A stretch of DNA of 42,189 bases, taken from assembly GCA_028713635.1 (NCBI GenBank), contig JAQTNX010000005.1, positions 1-42,189 of the forward strand, read 5' to 3'. Shown piece after piece: positions 24,162-33,200 of this stretch. Origin of the DNA: Candidatus Bipolaricaulis sp. Lineage in GTDB: Bacteria > Bipolaricaulota > Bipolaricaulia > UBA7950 > UBA9294. The notes beneath the pieces were generated by a model, which was not told the DNA's origin, ran no database searches, and was given only the letters and a program-made list of their open reading frames with translations. The first letter of the stretch is position 1; each line of letters starts with the position of its first letter. The translations under genes were made by a program, and so were the position numbers.

Positions 24162-24302
24162 ATGAAGTGGGGCGGATTCAACAAGAACGGCGAGGAGAGG
24201 ATGAAGAGGCTGTTTGGCAGCAAGGTAGCGTACTACATGCTGGCGATCGCGACGCTTGGGGTCTTGCTAGGCGCGAGCGTGAAGTGGCACGGCGGGACCT
24301 AG
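24162..24302 (+). CDS. Small one-helix peptide, array copy 1
   Basis: The product is 46 residues, with AAGGAGGAG upstream. It begins MKWGGFNKNG, has a basic stretch (RMKRLFGSK) and one hydrophobic helix (VAYYMLAIATLGVLLGA), and ends SVKWHGGT; the final GT is unique to this copy. The layout is a signal peptide or single membrane anchor with a short polar tail. It belongs to four tandem homologues (24162-24780). Real coding is supported by conserved protein sequence, good ribosome binding sites and the same stop position after KWHG in the other three. Function unknown. Confidence 0.85.
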   Translation: MKWGGFNKNGEERMKRLFGSKVAYYMLAIATLGVLLGASVKWHGGT

Positions 24303-24324
24303 GACTGGGCTAAAGGAGCGAAGC

Positions 24325-24459
24325 ATGAAGTGGTGTGGGTACACGGGCAAAGGAGCTGAGAAGATGACGAAGCTGTTTAGCAGCAAGGCGGCGTACTACC
24401 TGTTGGCGATCGCGACGCTTGGGCTGTTGCTCGGCGCGAGCGTGAAGTGGCACGGCTAG
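24325..24459 (+). CDS. Small one-helix peptide, array copy 2
   Basis: The product is 44 residues with AAAGGAG upstream: MKWCGYTGKGAEKMTKLFSS, then a KAAYYLLAIATLGLLLGA helix, ending SVKWHG. It is nearly identical to copy 3, differing at Lys/Arg9, Thr/Ala15 and Leu/Val34, and starts 163 bp after copy 1. Cys4 is shared only by copies 2 and 3. A membrane-anchored or exported peptide is likely; no database family is known to me. Confidence 0.87.
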   Translation: MKWCGYTGKGAEKMTKLFSSKAAYYLLAIATLGLLLGASVKWHG

Positions 24460-24484
24460 AAGCGGGACGGGGAAGGAACGAGCG

Positions 24485-24619
24485 ATGAAATGGTGCGGGT
24501 ACACGGGCAGAGGAGCGGAGAAGATGGCGAAGCTGTTTAGCAGCAAGGCGGCGTACTACCTGTTGGCAATCGCGACGCTTGGGGTCCTGCTAGGCGCGAG
24601 CGTGAAGTGGCACGGCTAG
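24485..24619 (+). CDS. Small one-helix peptide, array copy 3
   Basis: The product is 44 residues, with AAGGAACGAGCG before ATG. It begins MKWCGYTGRGAEKMAKLFSS and ends in the shared helix plus SVKWHG. It starts exactly 160 bp after copy 2, and the DNA between them is almost a perfect repeat, pointing to recent duplication. Confidence 0.87.
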   Translation: MKWCGYTGRGAEKMAKLFSSKAAYYLLAIATLGVLLGASVKWHG

Positions 24620-24645
24620 AGAGAAGATTGGGGAGGAGGTATGCG

Positions 24646-24780
24646 ATGAGGTGGGGTGGCTACACGGGAGGAGGCATGCGGGTGCTTGCGAGGTTCTTCG
24701 GGCTGAGGACCTTCTACGGACTCCTTCCCATTGCGATGCTCGGGCTCCTGCTTAGCGCGAGCGTCAAGTGGCACGGCTAG
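24646..24780 (+). CDS. Small one-helix peptide, array copy 4 (divergent)
   Basis: The product is 44 residues with GGGAGGAGG upstream. It begins MRWGGYTGGGMRVLARFFGL, followed by RTFYGLLPIAMLGLLLSA and SVKWHG. The middle has diverged from the other copies, while the M(K/R)W(G/C)GY start and the C-terminal SVKWHG are retained. That indicates selection on both ends rather than mere repeat copying. The membrane HD-GYP gene follows after about 98 bp. Confidence 0.86.
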   Translation: MRWGGYTGGGMRVLARFFGLRTFYGLLPIAMLGLLLSASVKWHG

Positions 24781-24878
24781 CGAAGCTACGTGCAGTCCAA
24801 CATCTGAGCCGTGGCCTAGGGTGTCCTTTTCCGCTAGAATAGGAGAGGGCTAGCCCTGTTGCGGCGAGGAAACGTGCA

Positions 24879-26171
24879 GTGACTCTTCCGGCTCGAACGA
24901 AAGCTTACATAGTTGTCATTGGGCTAATGGCGCTAGCCGCCATGGCCTTTTACCTGAGGGACTTCGGATTCCTCTCCGCCCAGAGAACTCTCGCTTTCGC
25001 TCTTTTCCTGGTCCTTGGGCTCCTCTCCGAGATATACGCTGTCTGGATCCCGGCGTACGGTAGCGAGGTCTCAAGCAGCATGGCCATCTACATGGCTTCG
25101 CTGTTCATCCTCGGGCCATCGTCGACGGTGGCCATGGTCTTTGTCACGACTCTTGCCTCTGAAGTCCTGATGCGCTGGGACAAGTTCCGTGCAAACCCAC
25201 ACCGAGTGACCTACGTCTTGGTGTTCAACATAGGCCAGCTCGTCGTGTCCGTTGCCGTAGCGGGAATCCTGTTCTTTCCGTCAGGCAACGCGGCGTTTCC
25301 GCTCGCCTCGGGCGCGGACTACCTGTGGGCAATGCTTGCGTTCGTCTGCTACGCCACTGTGAACTTGGCTCTCGTCACTGGCGTTGTTTCGATGACCGAA
25401 CGGCAGAGGTTCCTCTATCGGTTTCTTTCCTACGCTCGCGACTTCAGTGTGCAGTACCTGGTCCTCGGAGTCCTCGCGCTGCTACTGGCCGTGCTCTACC
25501 TGCAATCCGTCTGGCACATGCTGCTGGCAATCGTGCCCCTGTTCTTGGTACACCTCTCCTTCCGAAGCTACCAGCGCCTGAGAACGGAGGCGCGCAAGAC
25601 CTTCGAAACGATCTCTCGGCTCTTGGACGAGCGGGACCACTACACGGCGGTTCACTCGGGAGACGTTGCGGAACTCGCGGTGCAGATCGCCGAGAAGATC
25701 GGGCTCTCGGAAACGGAGGTCGAGCAAGTCGAGATCGCGGCTCGAGTTCACGATATCGGCAAAGTGGCCGTGCCCGACTCGATCCTGCTAAAACCAGGGC
25801 CGCTCAACGACGAAGAGTGGGAAGTTATGAGGAAACATCCGGAGGTGAGTGCCGAGCTGATCGAGGGCCTCGAAATCTACAAGAAGGTGGCGGGTGCCGT
25901 GCGCCACGAGCACGAACGTTGGGACGGGAGCGGGTATCCGGACGGGCTCGTCGGCGAGCAGATCCCGCTCATCTCGCGGGTCATCGCTGCGGCGGACATC
26001 TACAACGCCTTGGTTACCGATCGGCCGTACCGCCCGGCGTTCTCCCGCGAGGAGACTCTGCAGATGATCGAGGAGATGCGGGGCAAGGACCTCGATCCCG
26101 CGGTGGCCGATGCGCTGCTCGAGGTCCTACGCAAGGCGAACATCGAGTCCGCGGGACCCATCGCGGCCTAG
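24879..26171 (+). CDS. Membrane HD-GYP domain protein (probable cyclic-di-GMP phosphodiesterase/sensor)
   Basis: The product is 430 residues from GTG 24879. Residues 8-228 form about seven membrane helices, an integral-membrane sensor of MASE-like appearance with no large extracellular domain. A linker helix (residues 230-250) leads to the HD-GYP domain. Metal and signature residues are intact: HYTAVHSGDV, RVHDIGK (HD at 291-292), MRKHPEVS, HEHERWDGSGYPDGL (GYP at 352-354), and ISRVIAAADIYNALVTDRPYR. HD-GYP enzymes hydrolyse c-di-GMP and sometimes cGAMP. The peptide array lies immediately upstream on the same strand and a DUF5317 protein follows after 10 bp, so the sensor may respond to the peptides. 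A weak -10 (TAGAAT, 24835-24840) precedes it. Confidence 0.9.
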   Translation: MTLPARTKAYIVVIGLMALAAMAFYLRDFGFLSAQRTLAFALFLVLGLLSEIYAVWIPAYGSEVSSSMAIYMASLFILGPSSTVAMVFVTTLASEVLMRWDKFRANPHRVTYVLVFNIGQLVVSVAVAGILFFPSGNAAFPLASGADYLWAMLAFVCYATVNLALVTGVVSMTERQRFLYRFLSYARDFSVQYLVLGVLALLLAVLYLQSVWHMLLAIVPLFLVHLSFRSYQRLRTEARKTFETISRLLDERDHYTAVHSGDVAELAVQIAEKIGLSETEVEQVEIAARVHDIGKVAVPDSILLKPGPLNDEEWEVMRKHPEVSAELIEGLEIYKKVAGAVRHEHERWDGSGYPDGLVGEQIPLISRVIAAADIYNALVTDRPYRPAFSREETLQMIEEMRGKDLDPAVADALLEVLRKANIESAGPIAA

Positions 26172-26181
26172 GCGCTGACGG

Positions 26182-26733
26182 ATGATCTTCCTCTACGCGC
26201 TCGGCGTGGGAATCCTGCTCGGGTACATGTCGCGAGGACGACTTCGCAAGCTTCCGTCTCTTCCCTTTCGAGCCTTGTGGCTGATCCCGATTGCTCTCCT
26301 TATCCAGCTCCTCATCTTCCCGCTCTTCTCCGACCGCCCCCTGGTTGCCCTTGCCACGCCCGAGCTGCACGTCTTCTCCTACGCCATCCTCTTCCTTTGC
26401 CTTCTCCTGATCCTGTCCGTCCGCCCGGTGTGTGCGATCGGAGTCGGCGCGCTGTTCAACGCGGTCGTCGTCCTTGCGAACGCCGGGTACATGCCCTCTT
26501 CGACGACGGCGCTGGAGCGAGCGGGGCTGGGCTCCGTCGTTGCAGCCCTGCTCGTCGACGGGACCTACGGCAACGTTGTCCTGATGGGAGGAGGCTCGCG
26601 CCTCAACGTCCTCGGCGATTGGCTCTTCCTGCCGTCGTGGATTCCGGGCGCGACAGCGTTTAGCATCGGGGATCTCCTGATCATGGTGGGCCTCGTCTGG
26701 CTCGTGGTGAAGGGAATGAGAGGGAATGGGTAG
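26182..26733 (+). CDS. DUF5317 family membrane protein
   Basis: This 183-residue integral membrane protein has about six helices (MIFLYALGVGILLGYMSRGR, LWLIPIALLIQLLIFPLF, LHVFSYAILFLCLLLILSV, AIGVGALFNAVVVLANAGYM, the re-entrant NVLGDWLFLPSWIPG, FSIGDLLIMVGLVWLVV). The NAGYMPSS and LGDWL...F motifs are those of DUF5317. Function is unknown; relatives often sit beside HD-domain signalling genes. It begins 10 bp after the HD-GYP gene and overlaps the next gene by 8 bp. Confidence 0.85.
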   Translation: MIFLYALGVGILLGYMSRGRLRKLPSLPFRALWLIPIALLIQLLIFPLFSDRPLVALATPELHVFSYAILFLCLLLILSVRPVCAIGVGALFNAVVVLANAGYMPSSTTALERAGLGSVVAALLVDGTYGNVVLMGGGSRLNVLGDWLFLPSWIPGATAFSIGDLLIMVGLVWLVVKGMRGNG

Positions 26734-28816
26734 GGATCTTTCGAGGCTTCTCTCCCCCCGCTCGATCGCCGTCGTCGGAGCAAGCCCGAAGCTGGCGTCG
26801 GTCGCGGGGGAGATCCTGCGCAACTTGAAACGGTGTGGGTTCTCCGGCGAGGTCTACCCCGTCAATCCTAAGTACGGGGAGATCGACGGGGTCCGGTGCT
26901 TCCCGAACGTCGCCGCGCTGCCGGAGGACGTCGATCTCGGGATCCTTGCCGTGAACCGGGATCTCGTGCTCGGCGCCGTCGAGGACTGCGGATGCCGCGG
27001 GATCCGGAACTTGGTCATCATCACCGCGGGCTTCAAGGAGAGCGGCCCGGAGGGTGTGGCGCGCGAGGCGGCGCTTCGGGCGCTGATCGACCGCTACGAC
27101 CTGAACGTCGTCGGCCCGAACTGCATGGGGATCATTCGCAGCATCCCCGACGTCCGTCTGAACGCCTCGTTCTCGCGTTGGTTTCCTCAGGGGGGAGAGA
27201 TCGGCTTCATCTCCCAGAGCGGTTCCGTGGGGGAGACGTTGCTTGAGTGCTTCGAGGATGCCGGGCTGGGCGTCTCTCTCTTCGTAAACCTGGGGAATCG
27301 AGCCGGGCTTTCGGAGAACGATTTCCTCGGACACCTCGAGAACGACCCCGCGTGCTCCGCGGTCTTCCTGTACCTTGAAAGCTTCGCGAACCCGCAAGAG
27401 TTCAGACCCCTGGTGGAGAGGATTTCGCGCCGGAAGCCGGTTGTGGTCTTGAAGGTCGGACGAACTGAGGCCGGAGCGGCGGCCGTGGCGTCGCACACCG
27501 GTTCGCTCGCGAGTCCCGACGCCGTGGTCGACGCGTTCCTTCAGCAGTGCGGAGCGTTGCGCGTCTCGACGATCCAAGAGACGCTGACGGCGTTGCGTGC
27601 CCTCGAGCGCGGAGTCCTTCCTCGCAGCGCCAGCGTCGTGATCCTAACCAACGCCGGAGGAGCGGGGATCATCGCTGCGGACGCGTGCGAGAAGTTCGGC
27701 ATCGAGGTGCCGGCGCTCTCCGAGGACGCGCGGGGTCGACTTGAGGAGTTCCTCCCGCCCGAGGCCGGACTTGGCAACCCGATCGACATGATTGCGACGG
27801 CCGGCGCGGCGGACTACCGGAGGAGTCTCGAAGTCGGCCTCGAAGAGGCCGACGCCGCGATCGTCATCTTCCGCCCACCGCTCGTCCTGAAAGACTCGCC
27901 GGAGGCCGTTGCGGACGGCATCGTCGCCGTCGCCCAGTCGCATGCGGAGAAACCTGTCCTTGTATGCACCTTGAGCGACGAGGCGACCGAGACCGTGCGC
28001 CGGCTCCGCGCCGCCAGACTCCCCGTGTACGCTATGCCCGAAACGGCGGTCGATGCGCTCTCCGTCCTCGACCGCGCGCGTTCCGTGCGCGAAGAGGGGC
28101 GCGCCGTGGAGGAGATCGCGCCCGCCGACCCGGCTGCGGCACAGGCCGTGATTCGGGCTGCAAGGGCGGCCGGTCAACAGGGGCTCTACTTCGACCAGGG
28201 CGCAGAGATCCTTTCTGCATACGGTGTTTCCGTCTGCCCGTATGCGTACGTAGAGCAGGGCGATCGGCCCGGCCGCGCCGTCGTCGAGCGACTCGGGTTT
28301 CCGATGGTCGCCAAGCTCGACTCGCCGCTCCTCTTCCACCGCTTCGAGAAGGGCGCTGTGCTCACCGGCATCAAGAACGAGTCCGAATTGGCCGTGGCGA
28401 TTCTGCAGCTCCGCAAGGTCGCGGAATCCCTTGGCCCGATCGGAGCCCGCGTCATGCTCCAGAAGACGCTCGCCGGACGCGAGCTGATCTACGGCCTGGA
28501 GCGAGACCCTTCGTTCGGATCTGTCGTGATGTTCGGAATCGGCGGCACGTTCGTCGAAGCGCTCCGCGATGTCGCCTTCGCCGTCGCTCCGGTCACCTCG
28601 GCTCAGGCCGAGCGTGCCGTCCGCTCGATCCGGGCGTTCCGGCTTCTCGAGGCGTTTCGTGGCCAGGAGGCCGTCGATCTCGCGGCCCTCGTCCGAACGC
28701 TTCAGGCAGTCGGGCGGCTCGGCGCCGATCTTCCGGAGCTCTGCGAGATCGACCTCAACCCCGTGATCGCCGACGCGCACGGCGCGGCCGTCGTCGACAT
28801 CCTGATGAAGTTCTAG
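26726..28816 (+). CDS. ADP-forming acetate/acyl-CoA synthetase, fused alpha-beta subunits
   Basis: This 696-residue single chain has a CoA-binding Rossmann domain (SPRSIAVVGASPKLASVAGE, YPVNPKYGEIDGVRCFPNV), a succinyl-CoA-synthetase-like domain (NVVGPNCMGI, GFISQSGSVG) with the catalytic histidine loop ASHTGSLAS (His257), and a C-terminal ATP-grasp beta part (ERLGFPMVAKLDSPLLFHRF, LQKTLAGRELIYGLERDPSF, EIDLNPV). It converts acyl-CoA, ADP and Pi to acid, CoA and ATP, an energy-conserving step of fermenters. The beta-loop reads LFHRFEKGAV (His538) rather than the usual HKSDVGGV. ATG 26726 overlaps the DUF5317 stop. Confidence 0.92.
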   Translation: MGRDLSRLLSPRSIAVVGASPKLASVAGEILRNLKRCGFSGEVYPVNPKYGEIDGVRCFPNVAALPEDVDLGILAVNRDLVLGAVEDCGCRGIRNLVIITAGFKESGPEGVAREAALRALIDRYDLNVVGPNCMGIIRSIPDVRLNASFSRWFPQGGEIGFISQSGSVGETLLECFEDAGLGVSLFVNLGNRAGLSENDFLGHLENDPACSAVFLYLESFANPQEFRPLVERISRRKPVVVLKVGRTEAGAAAVASHTGSLASPDAVVDAFLQQCGALRVSTIQETLTALRALERGVLPRSASVVILTNAGGAGIIAADACEKFGIEVPALSEDARGRLEEFLPPEAGLGNPIDMIATAGAADYRRSLEVGLEEADAAIVIFRPPLVLKDSPEAVADGIVAVAQSHAEKPVLVCTLSDEATETVRRLRAARLPVYAMPETAVDALSVLDRARSVREEGRAVEEIAPADPAAAQAVIRAARAAGQQGLYFDQGAEILSAYGVSVCPYAYVEQGDRPGRAVVERLGFPMVAKLDSPLLFHRFEKGAVLTGIKNESELAVAILQLRKVAESLGPIGARVMLQKTLAGRELIYGLERDPSFGSVVMFGIGGTFVEALRDVAFAVAPVTSAQAERAVRSIRAFRLLEAFRGQEAVDLAALVRTLQAVGRLGADLPELCEIDLNPVIADAHGAAVVDILMKF

Positions 28817-28824
28817 CCAACCGA

Positions 28825-30120
28825 CTACGGATAGAGCCGGTTGATCTGCCGCGGGAAGGCGATAACCTCGCGGATGTGCGCGGCTCCGCAGATCCAGGTG
28901 ACCACCCGGGCGAGACCCATGCCGAACCCCGAGTGGGGCACCGACCCGTACTTGCGCAGGTCGATGTACCACTCGTACGGCTCGCGGGGAAGGTGGTTCT
29001 CGTCGAGCTGCCGGAGGAGCTCGTCGACGGTGTCGACGCGTTGGCTTCCGCCGATGATCTCGCCGTACCCCTCCGGAGCAATCAGATCGGCGGCCAGAGC
29101 GCGGCTCAGGTCTCTTGGATCGCGCTTCATGTAGAACGGCTTCATCCCGACCGGGAACCGCTCGATGAACACCGGCTTCTTGAAGTGGTTTCCGAGCGTC
29201 TCTTCCTCGGGGGCACCGAAATCGTCGCCAAAGCTGACTTCGTGGCCCTTCTCCTGGAGAAGCTTCACGGCGTCGCCGTAGTCGATGCGCGGGAACGGGC
29301 CGCGAACCTCCTCGAGAAGCTGATCGACGTCGCGCTTGAGCTGCCCGAGTTCGTCCTTTCGCTCCTTGATGACGGATTCGACGATGTGTCGAACCAGATC
29401 CTCTTGCAGCGCCAGGTTCGCTCGGTGGTCGACGAAGGCCATCTCCGCTTCGGCAATCCAGAACTCCGTGACGTGCTTCCGGGTCTTCGACTTTTCGGCG
29501 CGGAAGGCGGGGCCGATCCAGTACACCCTTCCGAGCGCCATCGCCGTCGCCTCGAGGTAGAGCTGACCGCTCTGGCTCAGGTAGGCCTTCTCGCCGAAGT
29601 AGTCGAGCTCGAACAGCGTTGTCGTGCCCTCGACGGACGCCCCGGTCAGGATCGGGGCTTCCGTGGCGACGAAGCCCCGCTCGTAGAAGAACGTTCGGAA
29701 CGCTCGGAACGTCGCGTCGCTGATCCGTAGCATGGGGACTTGGCTTCCCGTGCGGATCCACAGGTGCCGATGGTCCATGAGAAAGCCGGGGGTCTGCTCT
29801 TTGAGCTCGATCGGGAAGTCTTCCGTCGGCTCCTGGATGACTTCGAGGCTGCCCAGCTGCATTTCGCAGCCGATCGGAGCGCGGCGATCCTCGCGAAGCG
29901 TTCCCGTCACGCGGAGCGACGTCTCGCGCGGAAGGCGGTTGGCCACGGCGAACAGGTTCGGGTTGTCCGGCTCGGCGACGACCGCCTGCAGGACCCCGCT
30001 TCCATCGCGAACTTGCAGGAAGAGGATCTTCCCGCTCGAACGCTTGTTGTACAGCCACCCCTGTAGGGTGACCTCCTCTCCGACGTGGCTCCTTGCCTCG
30101 GAGATGGAAATCGTCGCCAT
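28825..30120 (-). CDS. asnS: Asparaginyl-tRNA synthetase (archaeal-like class IIb)
   Basis: The product is 431 residues from ATG 30120 with GGAGGG upstream. An N-terminal OB anticodon domain (EVTLQGWLYNKRSSGKILFL, DGSGVLQAVV) is followed by the class II core: TEAPILTGASVEGTTTLF, motif 2 (IGPAFRAEKSKTRKHVTEFW), and motif 3 (GFGMGLARVVTWI). EAEMAF and the absence of the GAD insert separate it from bacterial AspRS. It is convergent with the acyl-CoA synthetase gene; the stops are 8 bp apart. Confidence 0.93.
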   Translation of the reverse strand: MATISISEARSHVGEEVTLQGWLYNKRSSGKILFLQVRDGSGVLQAVVAEPDNPNLFAVANRLPRETSLRVTGTLREDRRAPIGCEMQLGSLEVIQEPTEDFPIELKEQTPGFLMDHRHLWIRTGSQVPMLRISDATFRAFRTFFYERGFVATEAPILTGASVEGTTTLFELDYFGEKAYLSQSGQLYLEATAMALGRVYWIGPAFRAEKSKTRKHVTEFWIAEAEMAFVDHRANLALQEDLVRHIVESVIKERKDELGQLKRDVDQLLEEVRGPFPRIDYGDAVKLLQEKGHEVSFGDDFGAPEEETLGNHFKKPVFIERFPVGMKPFYMKRDPRDLSRALAADLIAPEGYGEIIGGSQRVDTVDELLRQLDENHLPREPYEWYIDLRKYGSVPHSGFGMGLARVVTWICGAAHIREVIAFPRQINRLYP

Positions 30121-30151
30121 GAGTGCCCTCCGTCGTTCGTGATGGCGGGAG

Positions 30152-30180
30152 AGGGTAGGACGAGACGATTCCGTTTGCAA
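30152..30180 (-). promoter_or_regulatory. Promoter of asnS
   Basis: On the minus strand, TTGCAA (30175-30180), a 17-bp spacer and TACCCT (30152-30157) predict a start near 30145, about 25 nt before the ATG. Confidence 0.6.
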
Positions 30181-30295
30181 GGACAGGCGGCCAGCGCGGC
30201 CTTCGACCTGTCGGCTACAGCCTACGCCGCCCCCGCGCGGGGTCGACAGACGGGCGGCACCTCCGCAGGTCTTGGCGCCGGTTTCGCATCTTCCT

Positions 30296-33200
30296 CTACT
30301 CGCTCTCGAATCCCTGAGTCCTGAACTTGAGAGCTAGCGCATTCTCGGTGACGGTACGGACGACGTTCTCGGGCGCGCCGTCTGGAATCTCGGCTGAGAT
30401 GTCGAGGGTAACCGTAACGTCTGCCTTCGGGAGGCTGACGAGATGGGCGATGATCTCCTCTGCGATCCGTCCGGCATCGCGCTCGACGCGGGTCTCATCC
30501 AATTCCACGCTGCCGTGGAACCGACGCAGCCGCTTCTCGGGGGCAGGGGAAATGGGCTTCTCGCCGCCTCCGGGCTTCCCGCCCGCCGGAGGTGTCCCCG
30601 CCTTCTCACCCTCCTTCTTCCTGCGCGCGGCCTCCTCTTCATCGAGCTGTTTCTGCGCCACATCAGGCTTGACCAATAGTCCCGGCGGCTCGCGGTCGAC
30701 GAGAGGCAAGTCCCGCCCCGCAACGAGGCTGCGGTACCTTCCCTCCGCTTCGTCGTAGCTCTCGGCGTACGCAAACGAGTCCTTCTGCCACGCGGCGAGA
30801 TCGAGGCCGCGACGCACGGCAGTCACGAGCACTGATGGATCGCGTAGCCGCGGAAGGTAGAGGTACTTCGCGAAGTCGTCGATGAGCACGCGAATCTCAA
30901 CGTGGTCGCCGCGCCACAACGGAACTCGGTCGAGCTCCATCCGGAGAGTCGAGGCTCCGTACGATGCGATCAGGAGCTCGTCCTTCGCCAATCGTTTGCC
31001 AGCACGAGCAGCGAGTGCGTCAGAGCCCGACAGGCGAACAGCCTGCCACTCGACGTCCGTCTGCGGCGTCTTCTGTCCTGGTACGAGCAGCCACTGATAG
31101 GCCTCAGGGAGTTGCGCATCGACCTTCGCGTCGGCCGCGGCCTTCTGCATCTCCGCCTGCTTCACCTGCTGTGCTGTGAGGTCAAGCGCCTCGCGCTCAG
31201 CCACGATGGATTCCCAGGCGAGATAGAGAGCGACAGCCTCCCGCAGGCTCTGGATTCTCGATTGGTCGGCGGCGAGGAAGACGAGCGTGTTGCGGTAGAG
31301 GCGAGGGGCATTCCCTCGCAACTCGAGCATCGCCTTGGCTGTAGCCAATGCCGGGCTGCCCGGCTCCTTGCTGTAGGGGAGTTCGACTCTGAGAACCACC
31401 AGTCGTGCATCGCGGTCGTCGGGCACGTCCTGGCTCGACCGTGGCAACGGATGGACGCGAGAGAAGTCGCTCCTCTTCTGCACGTCTGCGCGAACTCGCG
31501 TCTCGATCTCATGCAGGAGCTTGTCTTCGTCGCGCAGGATCTGGCTTGCCCGATCCTCGGCCGTCTTCGTCACCGTCTGCTGTGTCGAATACCAGTAGCG
31601 GGATCCGTCGGCATACAGGTACGTCGCGGCGGTCGACAATCGGCGGAGCGCGTCGCCGAAGACGGCGAGGCTCTCGCCCGGCATCGCGCAGCCGAGCTTC
31701 ACCCGTCGGTCCTCAAGCCCCTTGTGGGCCGCAGTGGCCAGCGGAGCCGAGCCGAGGTAGATCGTCCGCGCCACGCGTCGACATGCCGCGTGCTTCCCAA
31801 GATTGGTGATCGTGCCGTCCATCTCGAGCGGGAGGGAGCTCGGGCCGTCGACATCCTTCTCAATGACCGGCACCCAGTTGTCGGGCAAGTAGCGAGTCAG
31901 CTCGAACTGCACCCGTTGGTCGTCAATCGGCAGGCTGCACGGCAGGATGAGCGGACTGCGATCGCCGCTCTCCCAGAGGCTGTGAATCACCGCCGCCATC
32001 AGCCGCAGCACGCCGCGGGTGCGCTGGAACTTCACGAGCGTGGACCAATCCGTGTAGAGACGGTCGAACACCTCGGGATGGATGGGGTACGCGGCCTTCA
32101 TGCGACGCTCGTAGTCCGCCTCTTGGCACTCGCGCGGAAACTCCTGCCCTTGAGTGCGGTAGAAGTCGGCGAACGCGCGAGCGACCACGTCGCGATCCTT
32201 GAACTGGGCCGGATCGACCATCGGCTCGAACAGCCGACGACGAACGATCTCGAACCCTTCCTCCGCGCTTGCCGGCCTCCAGGATGACTCGACGCGTCCG
32301 ACCACGTTGCGCAGCCGATCGAGCGCCTCGCGCCCACGCTGGCCACCTACCTCAACGTCGTCGGCTTGAGCGTGCGGCGACGACCCCGAGTCGGACGCTG
32401 GCAGGCTCACCACGAGGAGGCAGTTCTTCGCTGCCTTCGCCGCTTCGGTCAGCGCCTGGGCGAACGTGAACTGCGTGTCGAACGTTCCGCCTGGCAGGTC
32501 CGCACCGTCGTGAAGCTGCCGCGCGTACGCCACCCACTCGTCAATCAAGATGAGACACGGACCGTGCTCGACCATGAGCTCACGGAGAACATCGCCCGGG
32601 CTCGTCGCCTTGCTGTCGTCCTCTGCGACCTTGGCGAATGCCTTTTTCGCAGCCTTGGCGCCGCCGGCCGCGAAGCCGAGCTGCCACGCGAGCTCGCCCC
32701 ACAGAGTCCGCACAACGGTCCCGTCGCTCTTCCTCGCCGGGTTCCCCGGCGAGATCTTGTTGCCCACCAAGACGACTCGACGTGCCGTAGGGATCTTCTT
32801 TGCCGTCGTCGTCTTGAGGAGGTCTTCAACACCGGCCAACTCGTGGGCCGGTGTCCCGGAGAAGAGGTGGTAGAGGGCAAGCATCGAGTGCGTCTTCCCG
32901 CCGCCGAAGTTCGTCTGGAGCTGCACCACCGGGTCGCCGCCCACGCCGGACAACCGATCGACCGCGCCGACCAGCAGACGCTTGAGGCTCTCGGTCAGGA
33001 ACGTGCGGCGGAAGAACTCGACCGGATTGCGGTACTCGTCACTACCTTCGCCAAGGTGGACCTGCCAGAGGTCCGCAGCGAATTCCGCCTGCTGATAGTG
33101 ACCGCTTGCCACGTCCTTGTGCGGCGTCACCACCTCACGCCACGGCTTGAGAGTCCCCGAGACCTGCGTCTCGATCGTCGCCGTGGTCTTCCGTTTCTCG

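Larger units (their letters stand above)
24162..24780 (+). repeat. Four-copy tandem array of about 160-bp peptide-gene units
   Basis: Start-to-start distances are 163, 160 and 161 bp. Each unit is ribosome binding site, 44-46 codon gene and about a 22-26 nt spacer. Units 2 and 3 are nearly identical; units 1 and 4 are diverged, most strongly in the middle. Confidence 0.9.

Noticed and set aside
24065-24313. 82-residue frame overlapping peptide gene 1
   Set aside because: Out of frame with the conserved peptide, Arg/Gly-rich, no ribosome binding site; the peptide frame has the conservation.
28817-28824. Terminator between acyl-CoA synthetase and asnS
   Set aside because: Only 8 bp separate the stop codons and no hairpin is visible; transcripts probably overlap.
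27644-30058. 804-residue open frame on the minus strand
   Set aside because: It is antisense to the acyl-CoA synthetase and out of frame with asnS; the translation is Arg/Gly/Pro-rich without motifs. A product of high GC.
30181-30295. Terminator after the DUF499 gene (CCCCGCGCGGGG palindrome)
   Set aside because: The palindrome exists but has no T-run on either strand; it may be chance in GC-rich DNA.
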